DNA from: Eutypa lata
Lineage: Eukaryota; Ascomycota; Sordariomycetes; Xylariales; Diatrypaceae
Direction: 5' to 3'
DNA: 64,000 nucleotides
Assembly: GCA_022661535.1 (NCBI GenBank)
Contig: JAKULF010000005.1
Span: 1,426,001-1,490,000 of the forward strand
The notes beneath the pieces are model-generated. The model was not told the DNA's origin and searched no databases. It saw only the letters and a list, made by a program, of their open reading frames with translations. Below, in pieces: positions 33,202 to 45,166 of the stretch (positions are counted from its first letter, which is position 1; every line of letters starts with the position of its first letter). Made by a program: the position numbers and the translations under genes.

Positions 33202-36200
33202 ATGACGACGGCCTTAGCTGCGCAGCTGGCGCAGATTGCTGCGAGTTCGAAATCGTCCCTCGATGTGAAGGCGCAAAAGGCCGCCCATTCGAAATCTTTA
33301 ATATTCGAGCCCCGAGTTGCCGCGTCGCAGAACTATCAAACCCTTTACAGCATTTGTCACGAAGGCTTCGAAGACTTGTGTAGTCTAGATCCTCGCTTCG
33401 TCTACTTCGGCAAGACGATATTCAGCGAGCAGAGTCAGAATGAAGACCGAACTCAGATGACTGCAGTTGAAAATGCGGAACTTGACAAGAAGGTTGAATC
33501 TTTTCTCCGTTTAGTTGGCGCGCGGTTGAGGTTACTACCCGCGATAAAGGCGATCGAGTGGCTTGTGCGAAGATTCAGGTATGCTCCAAGCCTATTACAT
33601 GCCCCTTTGATAAACATAGAATGGCCGCTAAACGTTATATAACAGAATCCATGAACACAACACAGCTGTTCTCATATCGACATTCCTGCCTTATCATACT
33701 ATCCCGGCATTCACAACCCTATTATCGATTCTTCCGGCTGATCTCCCTCCTGTATATAAATTCTTAGCCCCGTACGCTCGATCCTTAACACAACTTCCTC
33801 GAGCTGTGTTAGTCCACCAAGCGGTACACCATCCCGATCTTCTCACGACCATCTCTACCTATACTCTAGACTGCTCCAAGTCACAGCAACACTATCCTGC
33901 TTTGATATCTTTCTGGGGTGGGATTATGACAGAATCGGTCAGTGGCATGCTTGACCTCATGCGATCTGGCCGCCGCAACATTCAGAGGAGTAATGATCAG
34001 ACGTTGCTGCACCGAATAGGGCCCATCCTAAGCGATGCCTTAGTCTTGGATAAGGCTCCTGATTTGCAAATTGCCTGTTACATGGTGCTAGCTGTCTTTG
34101 TTGCCAAAGGTGACTTGGAGGATAGTGCAATTAGTGCCTTAATGGAGCAACTCGTTACCGGCTGGTCTACCGATTCCTTGCGCCCCGGCCTCGTGTGTCT
34201 CTCTATACTGGCCCACTATCGGTCAGCAAAGCAATTATCTGGCAGAGTTACGAGAGCCCTACTCAAAGTCCAGGGTCTTCCCCATCTTCTAGTGGACATC
34301 GGAAAAGACCACAATACAGGGAAATTAGCCAATGGCCTCTGTCTTGCACTAGTTGACCGCTTGTCTAAAAAGGGAGATGCCAAAGGCCTTCCCGTTGTCG
34401 AGTCCATCCTTTCGCAACAGGTCTTGAACGAGCAGCAAACGGCAGTTTTATTCAAATCTCTTCTTTTGGTGGCTCACAAGATAGATGACCAAGTCGATCC
34501 GCAGGGCGTCGTGAGAAAAGTGCTTGCGTCAACAATTATCGGGCTTACACGCACCGAAACTAATGCTCGTGGAATATTCACCAAAGTCATTGCTGACACC
34601 GATGTTGACGTGGATGCGTTAGAGCTGAGGTTGGATGCTGAAATACGGCCAAGAACGATCGCGAGCCACCTCCAGGATGACGTCGTTATGAAAGACGATG
34701 AAAACGAGTTGCCAGATTCTGAAGACTTCAGTACCGCTCTGCAGCGAGTTAGCGCTTTACAGACCAAGTCGACAGATTCATGTCTCCAATCTCTGCGCTC
34801 GGACGTCTTTGTTGACTTATGCGCTGTATACATCTCCTCATTATCTCGACCTGAGGACGTTGCATCCTTCAAACAGATGGCCCCATTGCACCAAGATCAA
34901 GCAAATTCCACCCCGTATTACTTTACATTCTTCATGCGGGTATGGTCCGGCCCTTACCCAACGCTTGCTCGAGTCGGAGCTCTAGAAATGGCCAAGGATC
35001 GTCTAAAACAAGGAGACTGTGAGGGCATTGATTTCCAAGCCGCTATTCCATACTGCATCATTGCTCTCAATGATGCTTCTAGGAAGGTTCGCCGCGCTGC
35101 TGCCGATCTAGTAGCTGTTATAGGGAATCTTCTGGAGCAATTTGACGGCAAATCAGAAAACTGTGTCCGCTGGGGCCATGATCGGATGTACGATGATATG
35201 AAATCGGTTGAGTGGATGAGCTCAGAAGTCAGTCGCAAGTTTACTCGTACTATCCTGGTTCCTTCTTTGGAAGAGTGCGTACTCAATGTAGACCACGTTC
35301 TTGCAGTGATCCAAAATACCTTAGCTGGCAGCTCTCGGGCATCTCTCGATGGAACTGAAAAGGATAAGAAACATCATTTATCCCACGGAACACGGCTCTC
35401 AATCATGACTTTCCTAGCTTCTCACGCTGTTCATACTCCACTCTTGGCCGTGAAGCTACGGCTGCTCACACCCCTGAATCAAATCAAGAGCATTTCTGGG
35501 ACTTCACGCACACAGCTACTTCTTCCACTATTGAGCTGGTGGTCATCTCTGTCTAGTGATGATGTTAGGCGGATTTGCGTCCAAGACAAGGTGGACGAAT
35601 CGGTTGTTGACCATAGTAGCGTCGAAGTAATACTTCCTAATGACAAAACTGGTCTGGAATTCTTGTTAGGTATTATCGATGCTGGTAAACTTGATACAAG
35701 GTCAAGTCTGCTTCATGCAGCATTTTCACGCATCCAGAACATATGGTCATCGATGAAAACGGAAACGAAACATGTAGTTGCCCACCACATGCTAGATTTA
35801 GCTCAGAAAGGCTGGTCTGAGGACCATAGCCCTGCATCGTCAGAAGCGGCGGATCTCTTAAAGAATGTAGAGCTCAACACGGATATCCTATTATTCTTCC
35901 TCGAGAGTCTGCAGCCGACAGCAAAGATGGCTACCGAACCATCGCCGAACAAGCGAAGAAGGACAAGCTCTTCTGAGGCTCACCGTGGAATCAGCACACA
36001 GGCAACCCCAGAATTAGCATCAGCATTGAAACAGGTGACGTTCGTTCTACAGCTTGTCGAGGGATCTAACCCGGAAAGTCACCCACAATTGCTTAATGCT
36101 CTTTTCAATACCCTCTCAGAACTTCAGCACTTCAGAGCGCTTGTCGGATCAGAACTTGGTTACCTACAAAATCTTGTCCTACGGAGTTTGCTTGCTATGG

Positions 36201-38803
36201 TTCCTGCCTACAAAAACAGCAAAGAACTCAAGATTGATGGCTCCGGTGGGCATGGCGATCTTCTTGTCAACTGTATTCAAAAATCATCAAGTCCTGCAGT
36301 TCAGAGCTCAGCACTTCTCCTTGTCGCTAGCCTGGCGAACGTGGCTCCAGAACTAATCCTCCACAGTGTCATGCCGATTTTCACCTTCATGGGAAGCTCA
36401 GTCCTGCGACAGAGCGATGATTATTCCGCGCATGTCATTAACCAGACGGTCAAGGAGGTGGTACCACCACTCATCAAATCTCTCTTGAAGGGAAAGAAAG
36501 ACCCTGTAGCAGGAGCTTCAGAGCTTCTACTCAGTTTCGTAACCGCATATGAACACATTCCATCACATCGGAGACTAGGGCTGTTCATATCTCTTGTAGA
36601 GACTTTGGACCCAGAGAAGTTTCTCTTCGCTGTCTTAGCTATGCTTGCTGACAAGTACGGAATGACCGATCAAGTCTTGTCATTCAGCACCGAGCTTTTC
36701 AACCATTTCAATATTGAAACTCAGTTACAATCATTAGTTAGCATTCTCAGTCTCATTACGGATATCTTCAAGCCGAGACCAGGTCTTTCTTCAGTTCTTC
36801 TTGGGACGAATGAGGACGGTGACCGGGATCCTCAGAAAATTGCTCTACGACAGCTTAACCTTCTCCCACACATTCTTTCAAGTCGGAAGTTGAGGATACA
36901 GATTAGCAAGCTTGCCGAAAGGGACGATATGGAAGCTTCCAAGGTACGAGAGCTGTATTCGACTCTGCTAGAAAATTTGCTAGGCTTAGCAGATTCGTTG
37001 AAGTCACATAAGAGCTTGTACAGCCGTTGCGGTGATGCGGTTTCGAAACTACTGAACCTTCTATCAATCGTGGAGTTTATCAAGGCTGTCGAGACGCTCC
37101 TAGATAGACCAGATCCTATCTTACGGCGGAAAGTGTTGCGCGCTGTTGAGCTGCGAATCGACCAGGAGAGTCAGGGTGATGCCAACTCGCGTACGGCTTT
37201 GCTAGCATTCCTACCACAACTCACGGCCATCATCAGAGTATCTGATGACACTCTTTACAAACATATTGCTGTCAGTTGCGTTGACAGGATTGCTGAGAAG
37301 TATGGAAAGAAAGATCCGGAGGCTGTCACTGCTGCTGCGGCTACGATTGCAGGTAATCAGTGTCTTGGTCAGGATGATGACCGCCTACGCGTGATGGCTC
37401 TTCTCTGCTTAGCATCCCTAGTCGATGTCCTCCAAGATGGCGTAGTCCCCGTTCTACCTTCTGCCATCCCCAAGACTTTGGCGTACATAACGGAAAGCCT
37501 ACGAGCAAGCAATCCCCACGGGGAGTTACATAATGCCGGCTACGCCTTTATGACGGCCCTCGCACAATATCTCCCTTACATACTTTCAGGCTCTTATCTT
37601 CAACAGCTTCTCACGGTTTCCAGCATGTCTGCGAAGGCCAATATAAACACCGAAGCCAACAATGCTCGCCTCCAGTGTCTCAATTTTCTTGCCAAACAAA
37701 TTGACGCTAATGTCATGTTCTCTGCGCTGGAACAAAACTGGAGCACGGCTTCAAGCTCCGGGTTTTCGGTAAGATCTCTCATTTTCTACAATTCAATATA
37801 ATCTGCTAACAGTACTTCCCAGGCTACACGCGAGTATCTCGATACCCTTGGCCTAACCATTGATAAGCATAAGAAGAACGTTATCGAGAAGAATGTCACT
37901 TCCCTGTCTGCTATCTTCCTCAATGTCTTTGATCTCCGCAGGCAAGAACGCATCAAAGCGGTCAGCGGCACCGAGCCCATGAAGAACATCAATCGCATCG
38001 AGGAACTCGTGAACGGCGTCGCGTTGAAAATGATCTACAAACTGAACGACGCGGCCTTCCGGCCTATATTCATCCGGCTGATGGAGTGGGCCTCGACAGG
38101 CCTATCTAAGAAGGACGCGGCGGGCACGACCCTGCGGCAACTCAGTGTCTTCAGCTTCCTGCTGTCCTTTTTCGATGCCCTCAAGTCCATCGTCACCAGC
38201 TACGCCTCCTACATGATCGACGCCGCCGTCGGCATCCTCAACAGTACTATAAGTGGCACAAACTCGAAGGGCTTCTCGTCTCCCGAAGAGAAAGAGCTCT
38301 GGCGCAAGGTCCTCCACACCCTGACCAAGTGCTTCGAGCACGACCAGGACGACTTCTGGCAGGCTCCGGCGCACTTCGACGCAGTAGCTCCAGCATTAAT
38401 AGGTCAATTCTCCCTACTCGCGGCGTCCGCGTCTTCTTCTTCTTCCGAAGCGCCGTCATCATCTTCCACAGCAACAGCAGAGCTCGTAGCGCAAGATCTA
38501 GTCCCAGCGATCGTCGAGCTCGCGCACGCGGCCGACTCCAACGAGCACCAGAAGAGCCTGAACGGGAAGCTCCTGAAACACCTGCGCTCGGAGCACGCGG
38601 CCGTGCGGCTCGCCGCCGTCCGCTGCGAGCAGGGCCTCACGACCCGCCTCGGCGAGGAGTGGCTGTCCATGCTCCCCGAGATGCTGCCGTATATCAGCGA
38701 GCTCCAGGAGGACGACGACGAGGATGTCGAGCGCGAGACGCATCGCTGGATCGTGGGGATTGAAGGGGTGTTAGGGGAGAGTTTGGATGCTATGCTGCAG
38801 TAG
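33202..38803 (+). CDS. UTP10: U3 snoRNP component UTP10 (HEATR1 family)
   Basis: Three exons (33202-33578, 33646-37768, 37823-38803) give 1826 aa, the expected size for fungal Utp10. The protein acts in the nucleolar small-subunit processome for 18S rRNA processing and, in yeast, the t-UTP subcomplex. The N-terminus ALAAQLAQIAASSKSSLDVK then SLIFEPRVAAS is the diagnostic block of the family. Exon 2 rejoins as RIHEHNTAVLISTFLPYHTI. The long middle consists of HEAT-like helical repeats, for example DASRKVRRAAADLVAVIGNL. A basic patch SPNKRRRTSSSE (encoded near 35943-35978) could be a nuclear signal. The C-terminal part includes the BP28CT-like region near 37100-37350 and an Ala/Ser-rich insert with acidic residues near the end. 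Both introns are short (67 and 54 nt). Confidence 0.96.
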
Positions 38804-39872
38804 TAGTGATGTCAGCAGTAAGGGTAAGGAAATGAGAAGGGGGAAGAGGAAAGAGGGGAGAGGGAAAGGAAAAGGGAGGAGAAGGAGTAAAGTGTTCGAG
38901 ATGCTTTTTTCAAGTAGATAAATTGGAGATTTGAATCAGATGTTTGTTGAATTTAATGAGGTTCTTTTTGATGCTTGTTAGAGCACATCCTCTTGAGTTG
39001 TAGCCAGAACGCGATTTTCCCCCTCTTCTTTTTCCATATTTTCCTACAGCTCTATTCTATGAGACAGTCGACAGACTTGGTGATTATCTTGTCACAAGAG
39101 CATAATCCAAATAAAAAGTCATATTTTCACTATTCGCACATCAAGATATTGTAGTAGAACATCATTACTAACTGGAGTGTCATCTATTGACTGTTCCCAT
39201 CATACGTATCCCCGCCGAAATCGGGAGAGATATGTAAGCCATTAGGGGAACGTCGCATAAGAGACAATTTAGAAAACAGGCAAAGGAAACTTTTTATTTA
39301 TACACAGAGAATATTAAACCGAAACGTCATTTGCATACCATACCAGTCCGTGAATCCATGTCGTGAGAAACAGGCAAATCCATTATCCGTTGCTATGCCG
39401 GTATGTACGTATCGTCCGCAATACTACACTAGGAATACACCATCCTGCGTTTCTCGCATCAATAGCGCGTGTAGCATGCATGTACATAATAAAAGTAGCA
39501 CTAGGTAAGGTATGGTATGCTGAGGAGACAGAGAATTTCCCATACCGCGCACGATATCCTGGGCCCCCTGAAAGCCTTGTATCCATCCATCCATCATCCT
39601 AGTGACAATCAATTCATTTCCCTTTTTCCTGTGCATGAATATCCATCGCTGGTTGGTTGGTAGGTAAGTACCCACAAGAAAAAAACGAAAAACCCCCTTT
39701 TCCTAGCTAGCCTAGGCAAGTAGAATAGAGTAGAGGATGAGGAAAGCAGAGGATTGAGGAGGTAGAGAGAAGACCAAATGTCAGATATGAAGCAGGCAGA
39801 GAGGTTAATTAATACCCCAGGGATGACGATCAGACATGGTTTATTCAGCTAGCTCAACTTAGGTAGGTAAGT
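38804..39872. other. Convergent spacer
   Basis: Intergenic sequence between the 3' ends of UTP10 and the Ser/Thr-rich protein gene. Purine-rich at 38820-38890. Frames in the middle (about 39360-39680) are not recognisable. Confidence 0.5.
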
Positions 39873-42827
39873 TTAGAAGAGCACACCCACCACTGCAACC
39901 GCAACCGCAACTACCATGACGACGCAGGTGCCGGAGCCGCCGCCGTTGTTGTTGCCCCACCACGTCGTCACGACCGCCGAAGGTGGAGCAGCTCGCTTCT
40001 CACCCGCGGACACGGGGACCACCACGGGGATCGTAGTGTTAGTGCTAGTGTTGGTGTTGTTGGTGCCACCGCTGCTGATGCTGCTGCTGGTAGGCAGACC
40101 AATGAAGCCAGTGCTGGCAATGACACCGCCAGTGGGAATGGGAGAGAGCGTCACCGTCACGTTGCCCCATTGACCCGTGATGACTGCTACCGGAGGCGGG
40201 TGGTGCGGGTGGGAGTGCGATGGAGGCGCTAATGTCGAGCTGGTGCTGGCATCCTTCATGAGGGGGGTGAAGGGCTCTCCGCTAGTGCTGGTGGTGGGTG
40301 TCACTGTCGTGGTGGTTTCGTTACAGCTAGTACTGGTGCTACTGCCCAGAGACTCCGCGGTCATAGGCGTCACGGTCGTAGTCGTTCCGTCGCAACTAGT
40401 AGTACTCCCGCTCACGGACTGCTGGGGCGTAGGCGTCACCGTTGTGGTCGTTTCGTGGCAGCTGCTAGTGCTCTCAGTGCTACCAAATCCTTCCACAGCC
40501 ACCGTCGTGCTGGGCGAGATAGAAACCTCGGGGATAGCGGTGCGGGGAGGCGGGGCAGAGAACGCGACGAACGAGTTCTCGGATTCGAGAGTGCTGCTGC
40601 TGCTGCTGGCAGGAGTAGAAGCGACGACGAAGTCGGTGGGCGTGAACACCCTCGTCGAATCCGACCAGATGGCCGTCTGCGGTTCTTCGCCGCCTGGAGG
40701 CATGTCCGTGAACGTATGGCCCGTGGCGTGCACCGTCGACGTCGCGCCGTGGATCGTCGTCACCACCGTCGAACCTGAAACGGCTCCTTCTACGCCCACG
40801 GCGAACACCGTCTTGAGGATTGTCTCCGTTACTGTCTCCGTCTCGTACAGCGTCACTGCGACGGGGACCGTGGATAGGAAGTTCAGGTCGCTGGTGGATA
40901 CCGACGTAGACGACGAGGCGATGCATGCGGCTGTCGTCACGGTCAGCGTCGAGACTTGCGTCACGAAGACCGTGGCGGCATTAGTGCTGTCCGTGGTGTC
41001 CGCGGTGCTGGGATAGGCGCAGCTGGTCGGCTCGGTAATTGTCACCGTGGACTTCGTGGTGATGGGTGGTGGGACGACGGTCACAGTTGTAGAGCCGGTG
41101 AATCCGCCCTCCTCGTCGGAAATGGTCACGGTAGAGATAGATAGAGACAGAGACTCCGAAATGGATGTAGTGAGAGTGATAGTAGAAAGTAGGGACGTCT
41201 GCTCCGTAACTTCGTGCGAAGTGATGTGCGGAGCCGGAGTTGAGGGAGTGCTGATGTGCCATGGATGGTTAGTGTATGTTGGCAACATTAGGTGATAGAG
41301 ATTGTATATTGGTATTAGAAGGAAGGGGAAAGAGAAAGAAGTCAAGTTACATACCTGGTTGCGGGAATTGTCACGGTGTTCCCGGATTCAGTAGTAGTCG
41401 ATACATGCACCGTATTGGTTCTAGTGGTACCAGAAGTGACGCTGGTCACGATTTCAGTAGTGTGAATTAAGGTGCTTGTCGCGATCACCGTAGTGTCGGA
41501 AATGGTGTTTGTCAGCAACCCCGTCGAGGTGCAAGTACCAGTACCAGGCACAGTGACTGTAGTACTAGATGTCTGTCTAGTAGCGGGAGTTGAAACACTA
41601 GACTCGGAGACAGTGACGGATACCAAACTGGGCTGGACATCGGAGGTGGTGCAAGACGAGGTTGACGAGGTCGCACTACTGATTGGCGTACCAATCGTAG
41701 AAGATGAAGTTTGGGGACCAATTCCAGTAATGATAGTGTTAAGGGAGGTACTGAAGATGGAAGAGACAGTAGTGCCCTGTACCTCCGAGGTGGAATAACC
41801 CGTTCCAGTGCCAAAAGCATACACAGAACTGGTAGTGCCGTTACCATAAGGCGCAGATGAGATGGTCGCGGAAGGCACGATGTGAGTGGAATTTCCAACA
41901 GACTTGGCAGTGCTGGTTCCTGGGATGGGGACAACAGTTGCAGTCAATGTCTGGTCTAGAGTAGTAGTCTCACCGTGGCCTACCGTAGTAGTAGATGCAC
42001 TGTGGTTACTCGTGGTATTGGTGACAGAAATACTAGACGATGCAACGGGGACGGGGACGATAGTCTCACTGATGTGTGTCACGACCGAGGTGTTCAGGAA
42101 CGTGGCCACCGAGGTATTGATGACCGTGGCCAGGGAGGTCTTGCTGATGATCGAATTCTCCGCCGCGTCAGTGCTTACAACCGTCAGAGTGGTGCTCTTA
42201 GCCGTGTATCCATCTGATTCAGTTGTGGCAATTGCCGTGATGTTGACAAAAGTTGCCGTGGTCAGAACCGTAGTGGATCCAGTGATAGTCGTGGTAGCCT
42301 CCGAGACAGTAGTGGCATTATACTGGTAGGCGCCGGTAGGAGGGACATATCCATAAGTCTGACGCTTGGCCAGCTCAGGGACCGGGGTAGTGGTAGCCGA
42401 GCCAACAACAAGAAGGGTAGGGTAGACATCCGGGGAAGTAAGTTCCTTGAGAAGATCACCGTGCTTGAAATTGATGACTTTGGATTGTGTTAGCGTTGGG
42501 CGTAAGAGTTGGACATGCGTTGGGATGGATACTTACGGCCGTGAACTACGCCCCAAAACATTCCGGTGAAGACGAAGAAAGTGATAGTGAGAACTGCGAG
42601 GTATTTGCAGGTAGACAGTTCTCGGCCTGAAGATTTCACAGGTTAGAAGACCAGCCAAAAAAAAACTCTCTTGGGTAATTGCAGTGGAACTTACGCTTGC
42701 CGGCCTTTTGGGCATTGGCATCCACCACGTAGAGGTCCGGGTGGGAAGCCTCGCGAGTGCTGCCATTGTCATGCTCGGAGCCGGCATGAACCGGGCCCTG
42801 AGTGGGCTTCTCGTTGGAAGCAGACAT
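39873..42827 (-). CDS. Ser/Thr-rich membrane or cell-surface protein
   Basis: Four exons (42827-42695, 42626-42537, 42477-41355, 41250-39873) give 907 aa. Residues 1-48 are hydrophilic (MSASNEKPTQGPVHAGSEHD...), followed by one hydrophobic segment, YLAVLTITFFVFTGMFWGVV (about 53-72), suggesting a signal anchor. The rest is more than half Ser, Thr and Val with many NxS/T sites, so heavy O- and N-glycosylation is likely. Three Cys-centred units (SCHETTTTVTP, SCDGTTTTVTP and SCNETTTTVTP) are spaced about 25 residues. The C-terminus, GGGSGTCVVMVVAVAVAVVG plus a few residues, is a hydrophobic tail after small residues, which is compatible with a GPI-attachment signal. Function unknown; a role in the cell wall or surface sensing is an inference. 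Junction phases are consistent. The intron at 42478-42536 uses a CCAAAG acceptor. Confidence 0.8.
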
Positions 42828-45166
42828 TGCAACTTCTGTATTATCTCTATTGGAGAAGTGGGTGATTAGTAAGTGGAGAATGAATATTAAAATTGGACTT
42901 TCGATGCCTTTGGGACAAGGTGTTGTTGTTATAATTAAAAGGCGAGGGGAATTGAGTAAAGGGAATGATTGGGATAGTTGAATGGGGATTGATAACTCGG
43001 ATCAATCCAAGAAACCAGATTAGTAAAGAGTGAAGACGTAGGCAAATATTGTGTGGTAAGTGGCGTGAAGTGAAGAACACGAAGAAGATACAACGTATTG
43101 ATTTATCTGGGGAGGAAGATCTTACTAAGTATCTGATACAGAACAGAAATGGGGAAAGTCCAGGTAGTAAATGAGGGTGTTCAATGAATGGGTCACCTTG
43201 GTGAATTAATTGTATCTAGAAAAGAATGCGGTGCGGTTTGCAGAACGAATGGATACGCCTAAGACGTGGAAGAACAAGTGAAGGGAATGACAGATGGGGT
43301 GGGAGGATAATGTTGTTGTGGAAATTAGAAAGGCGTTTTCGAAACGTAGAAATGGTCTGGTGTGGCTAGACAATAGGCAAACAAACTAATGTGATAAGGC
43401 AGATTATTTCGTGTAATGTAGTAAAACACTGGATGGAAAATACCTACTTGATAGTGAGGTACCCCGGCATTAGGCAACGGTGGAAGAAATTTCCAACTTA
43501 CGAAATGTGCGCCTGGTTTGTACTCTTTTGTTGAAGAGGTAGGTGGTGGTCGATCAATTGGCTGAACGATGGTAGATTATGATTGTTGCAGGTAGAGGGT
43601 GGAGGTGATCTAATGTTCAGATCAAAACGGCATAAGAATGAACCTGTTAATATTGGCAGGACTGGCTGCCTAAGGCGTTCGTTGTTTTCAATTTAATCTC
43701 AGCTGATTTACGTGACGTGTGTTAGGGCTAGATAGGAAAGCACAGTACTTCCAAAGCAGCATGTAAGTAACTCTTCCAATTTCCTACCTGTAAGATGTAT
43801 ATGATACTGGCACCATGTATAGTAGTATATACATAATCCTTAAGCCGCCTTAATATCACCATGTAACCAACATTGGATAACTACTAAAAGGTACATGTAG
43901 ATTGATTACCGTGGTTATTACTGATAGGAATTCCAACACAAGCCTTCTGCAATACATGACTTTCTAAGCTCAATTGCATATCGTAATCCATGTGGCTATG
44001 TATCATCCAGAACATCTCTCTTATAAAGAGAGAGGCATGTCAAGAAACACTACTCATATCATATAACACAGAATACCACATTGTGAATGCCAGAGGATTT
44101 GCACCATGAAGATGTAATGTCTTAACCTTGTATGAATAAACAACTAGTACTAGGTAAACTTGTTCACTATGGGATCAAGTATATCAGCTCACTTCATTTG
44201 ATCCGGTTCTTTATTAAATCGATATGTGTAGCTGCACAATATTTCCGTAGATAATTAGGAAAACATCTTCAACTACACGGAGCCCTCCAAGTAGTCCATA
44301 ACATGTAAGTGATCCTTAAAGGCTAAGTCTTAACATTAAAATGCCAAAGAAGTTCATGACTTTTAATATGACAGAACTTTAACTATTCAATCTTAATTAT
44401 TAGCAAGCACCAAACAAGCTGCTGTGCTCACAATAGCTTCCCTGCTTCCCTTGGGTTGATTTATCAAACGAATGTCGTTGAAACTGAATAAGAAAGATAC
44501 AAAGGTACTTGCGGAGCCTCTCAGTACTTTGGTGGATCAGTTCCTGCCAAGGCCCAAGCGGCCAAACTGGAAAGTACGCTATTCCTAATATAGATAGAAT
44601 AGATCAGACCCTACTAATACAGCCACGGCCTAGGGTGTACATACCTAGTAAGTGGCATCACGAGGAGGGCGCGTGCAACCTGAATTGATTTTCCGTATTG
44701 CCTTAGCACTAGCGGGTCGCGTTACTGCGGTACTTGCACGCTACAATCCCAAGAAGCGAAGCAAAGCGAAGCTTGCGACGAAATTCCCCCCAAGTCCGCG
44801 TCAACATTAATCACCCGTTATCACCACTTTCGTCGTCGCCCCCAAGGCCACTGTGCCTTTGAATTACTTACGACTGCGACGTGCCTTTTGATTAAGTGAA
44901 TTAAGGAATACAGATAACAGACTATTAATAACTACTACTAGTTAAGCCAGCCGGATTCTTTGCAATTGATTTGATTTGACCACCGACCCTGGGCTTTACT
45001 TACCTGCCTCCTCTGTCATTGATATTGCATTTGCAATCAATACTCTTCGAATCAAGTCCTTCAGATCAATCTTCTTTCCTCGTATTAGGTATTCACTTCC
45101 TACGGAATCATCTACGCGATTAACGATTTCAATTACGGTGGCGTCCCAAGCGGAGCTGTAGACATA
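42828..45166. promoter_or_regulatory. Long divergent intergenic region, surface protein / PDS5
   Basis: A 2.3-kb AT-rich spacer with no coding frame recognised. It must contain both promoters and possibly untranslated exons of the surface protein gene. GCGAAGCAAAGCGAAGC at about 44756-44772 is a short direct repeat. Confidence 0.5.

Noticed and set aside
40177..41016. 279-codon plus-strand frame
   Set aside because: Antisense to the Ser/Thr-rich gene; Val-rich translation is the shadow of the Thr codons.
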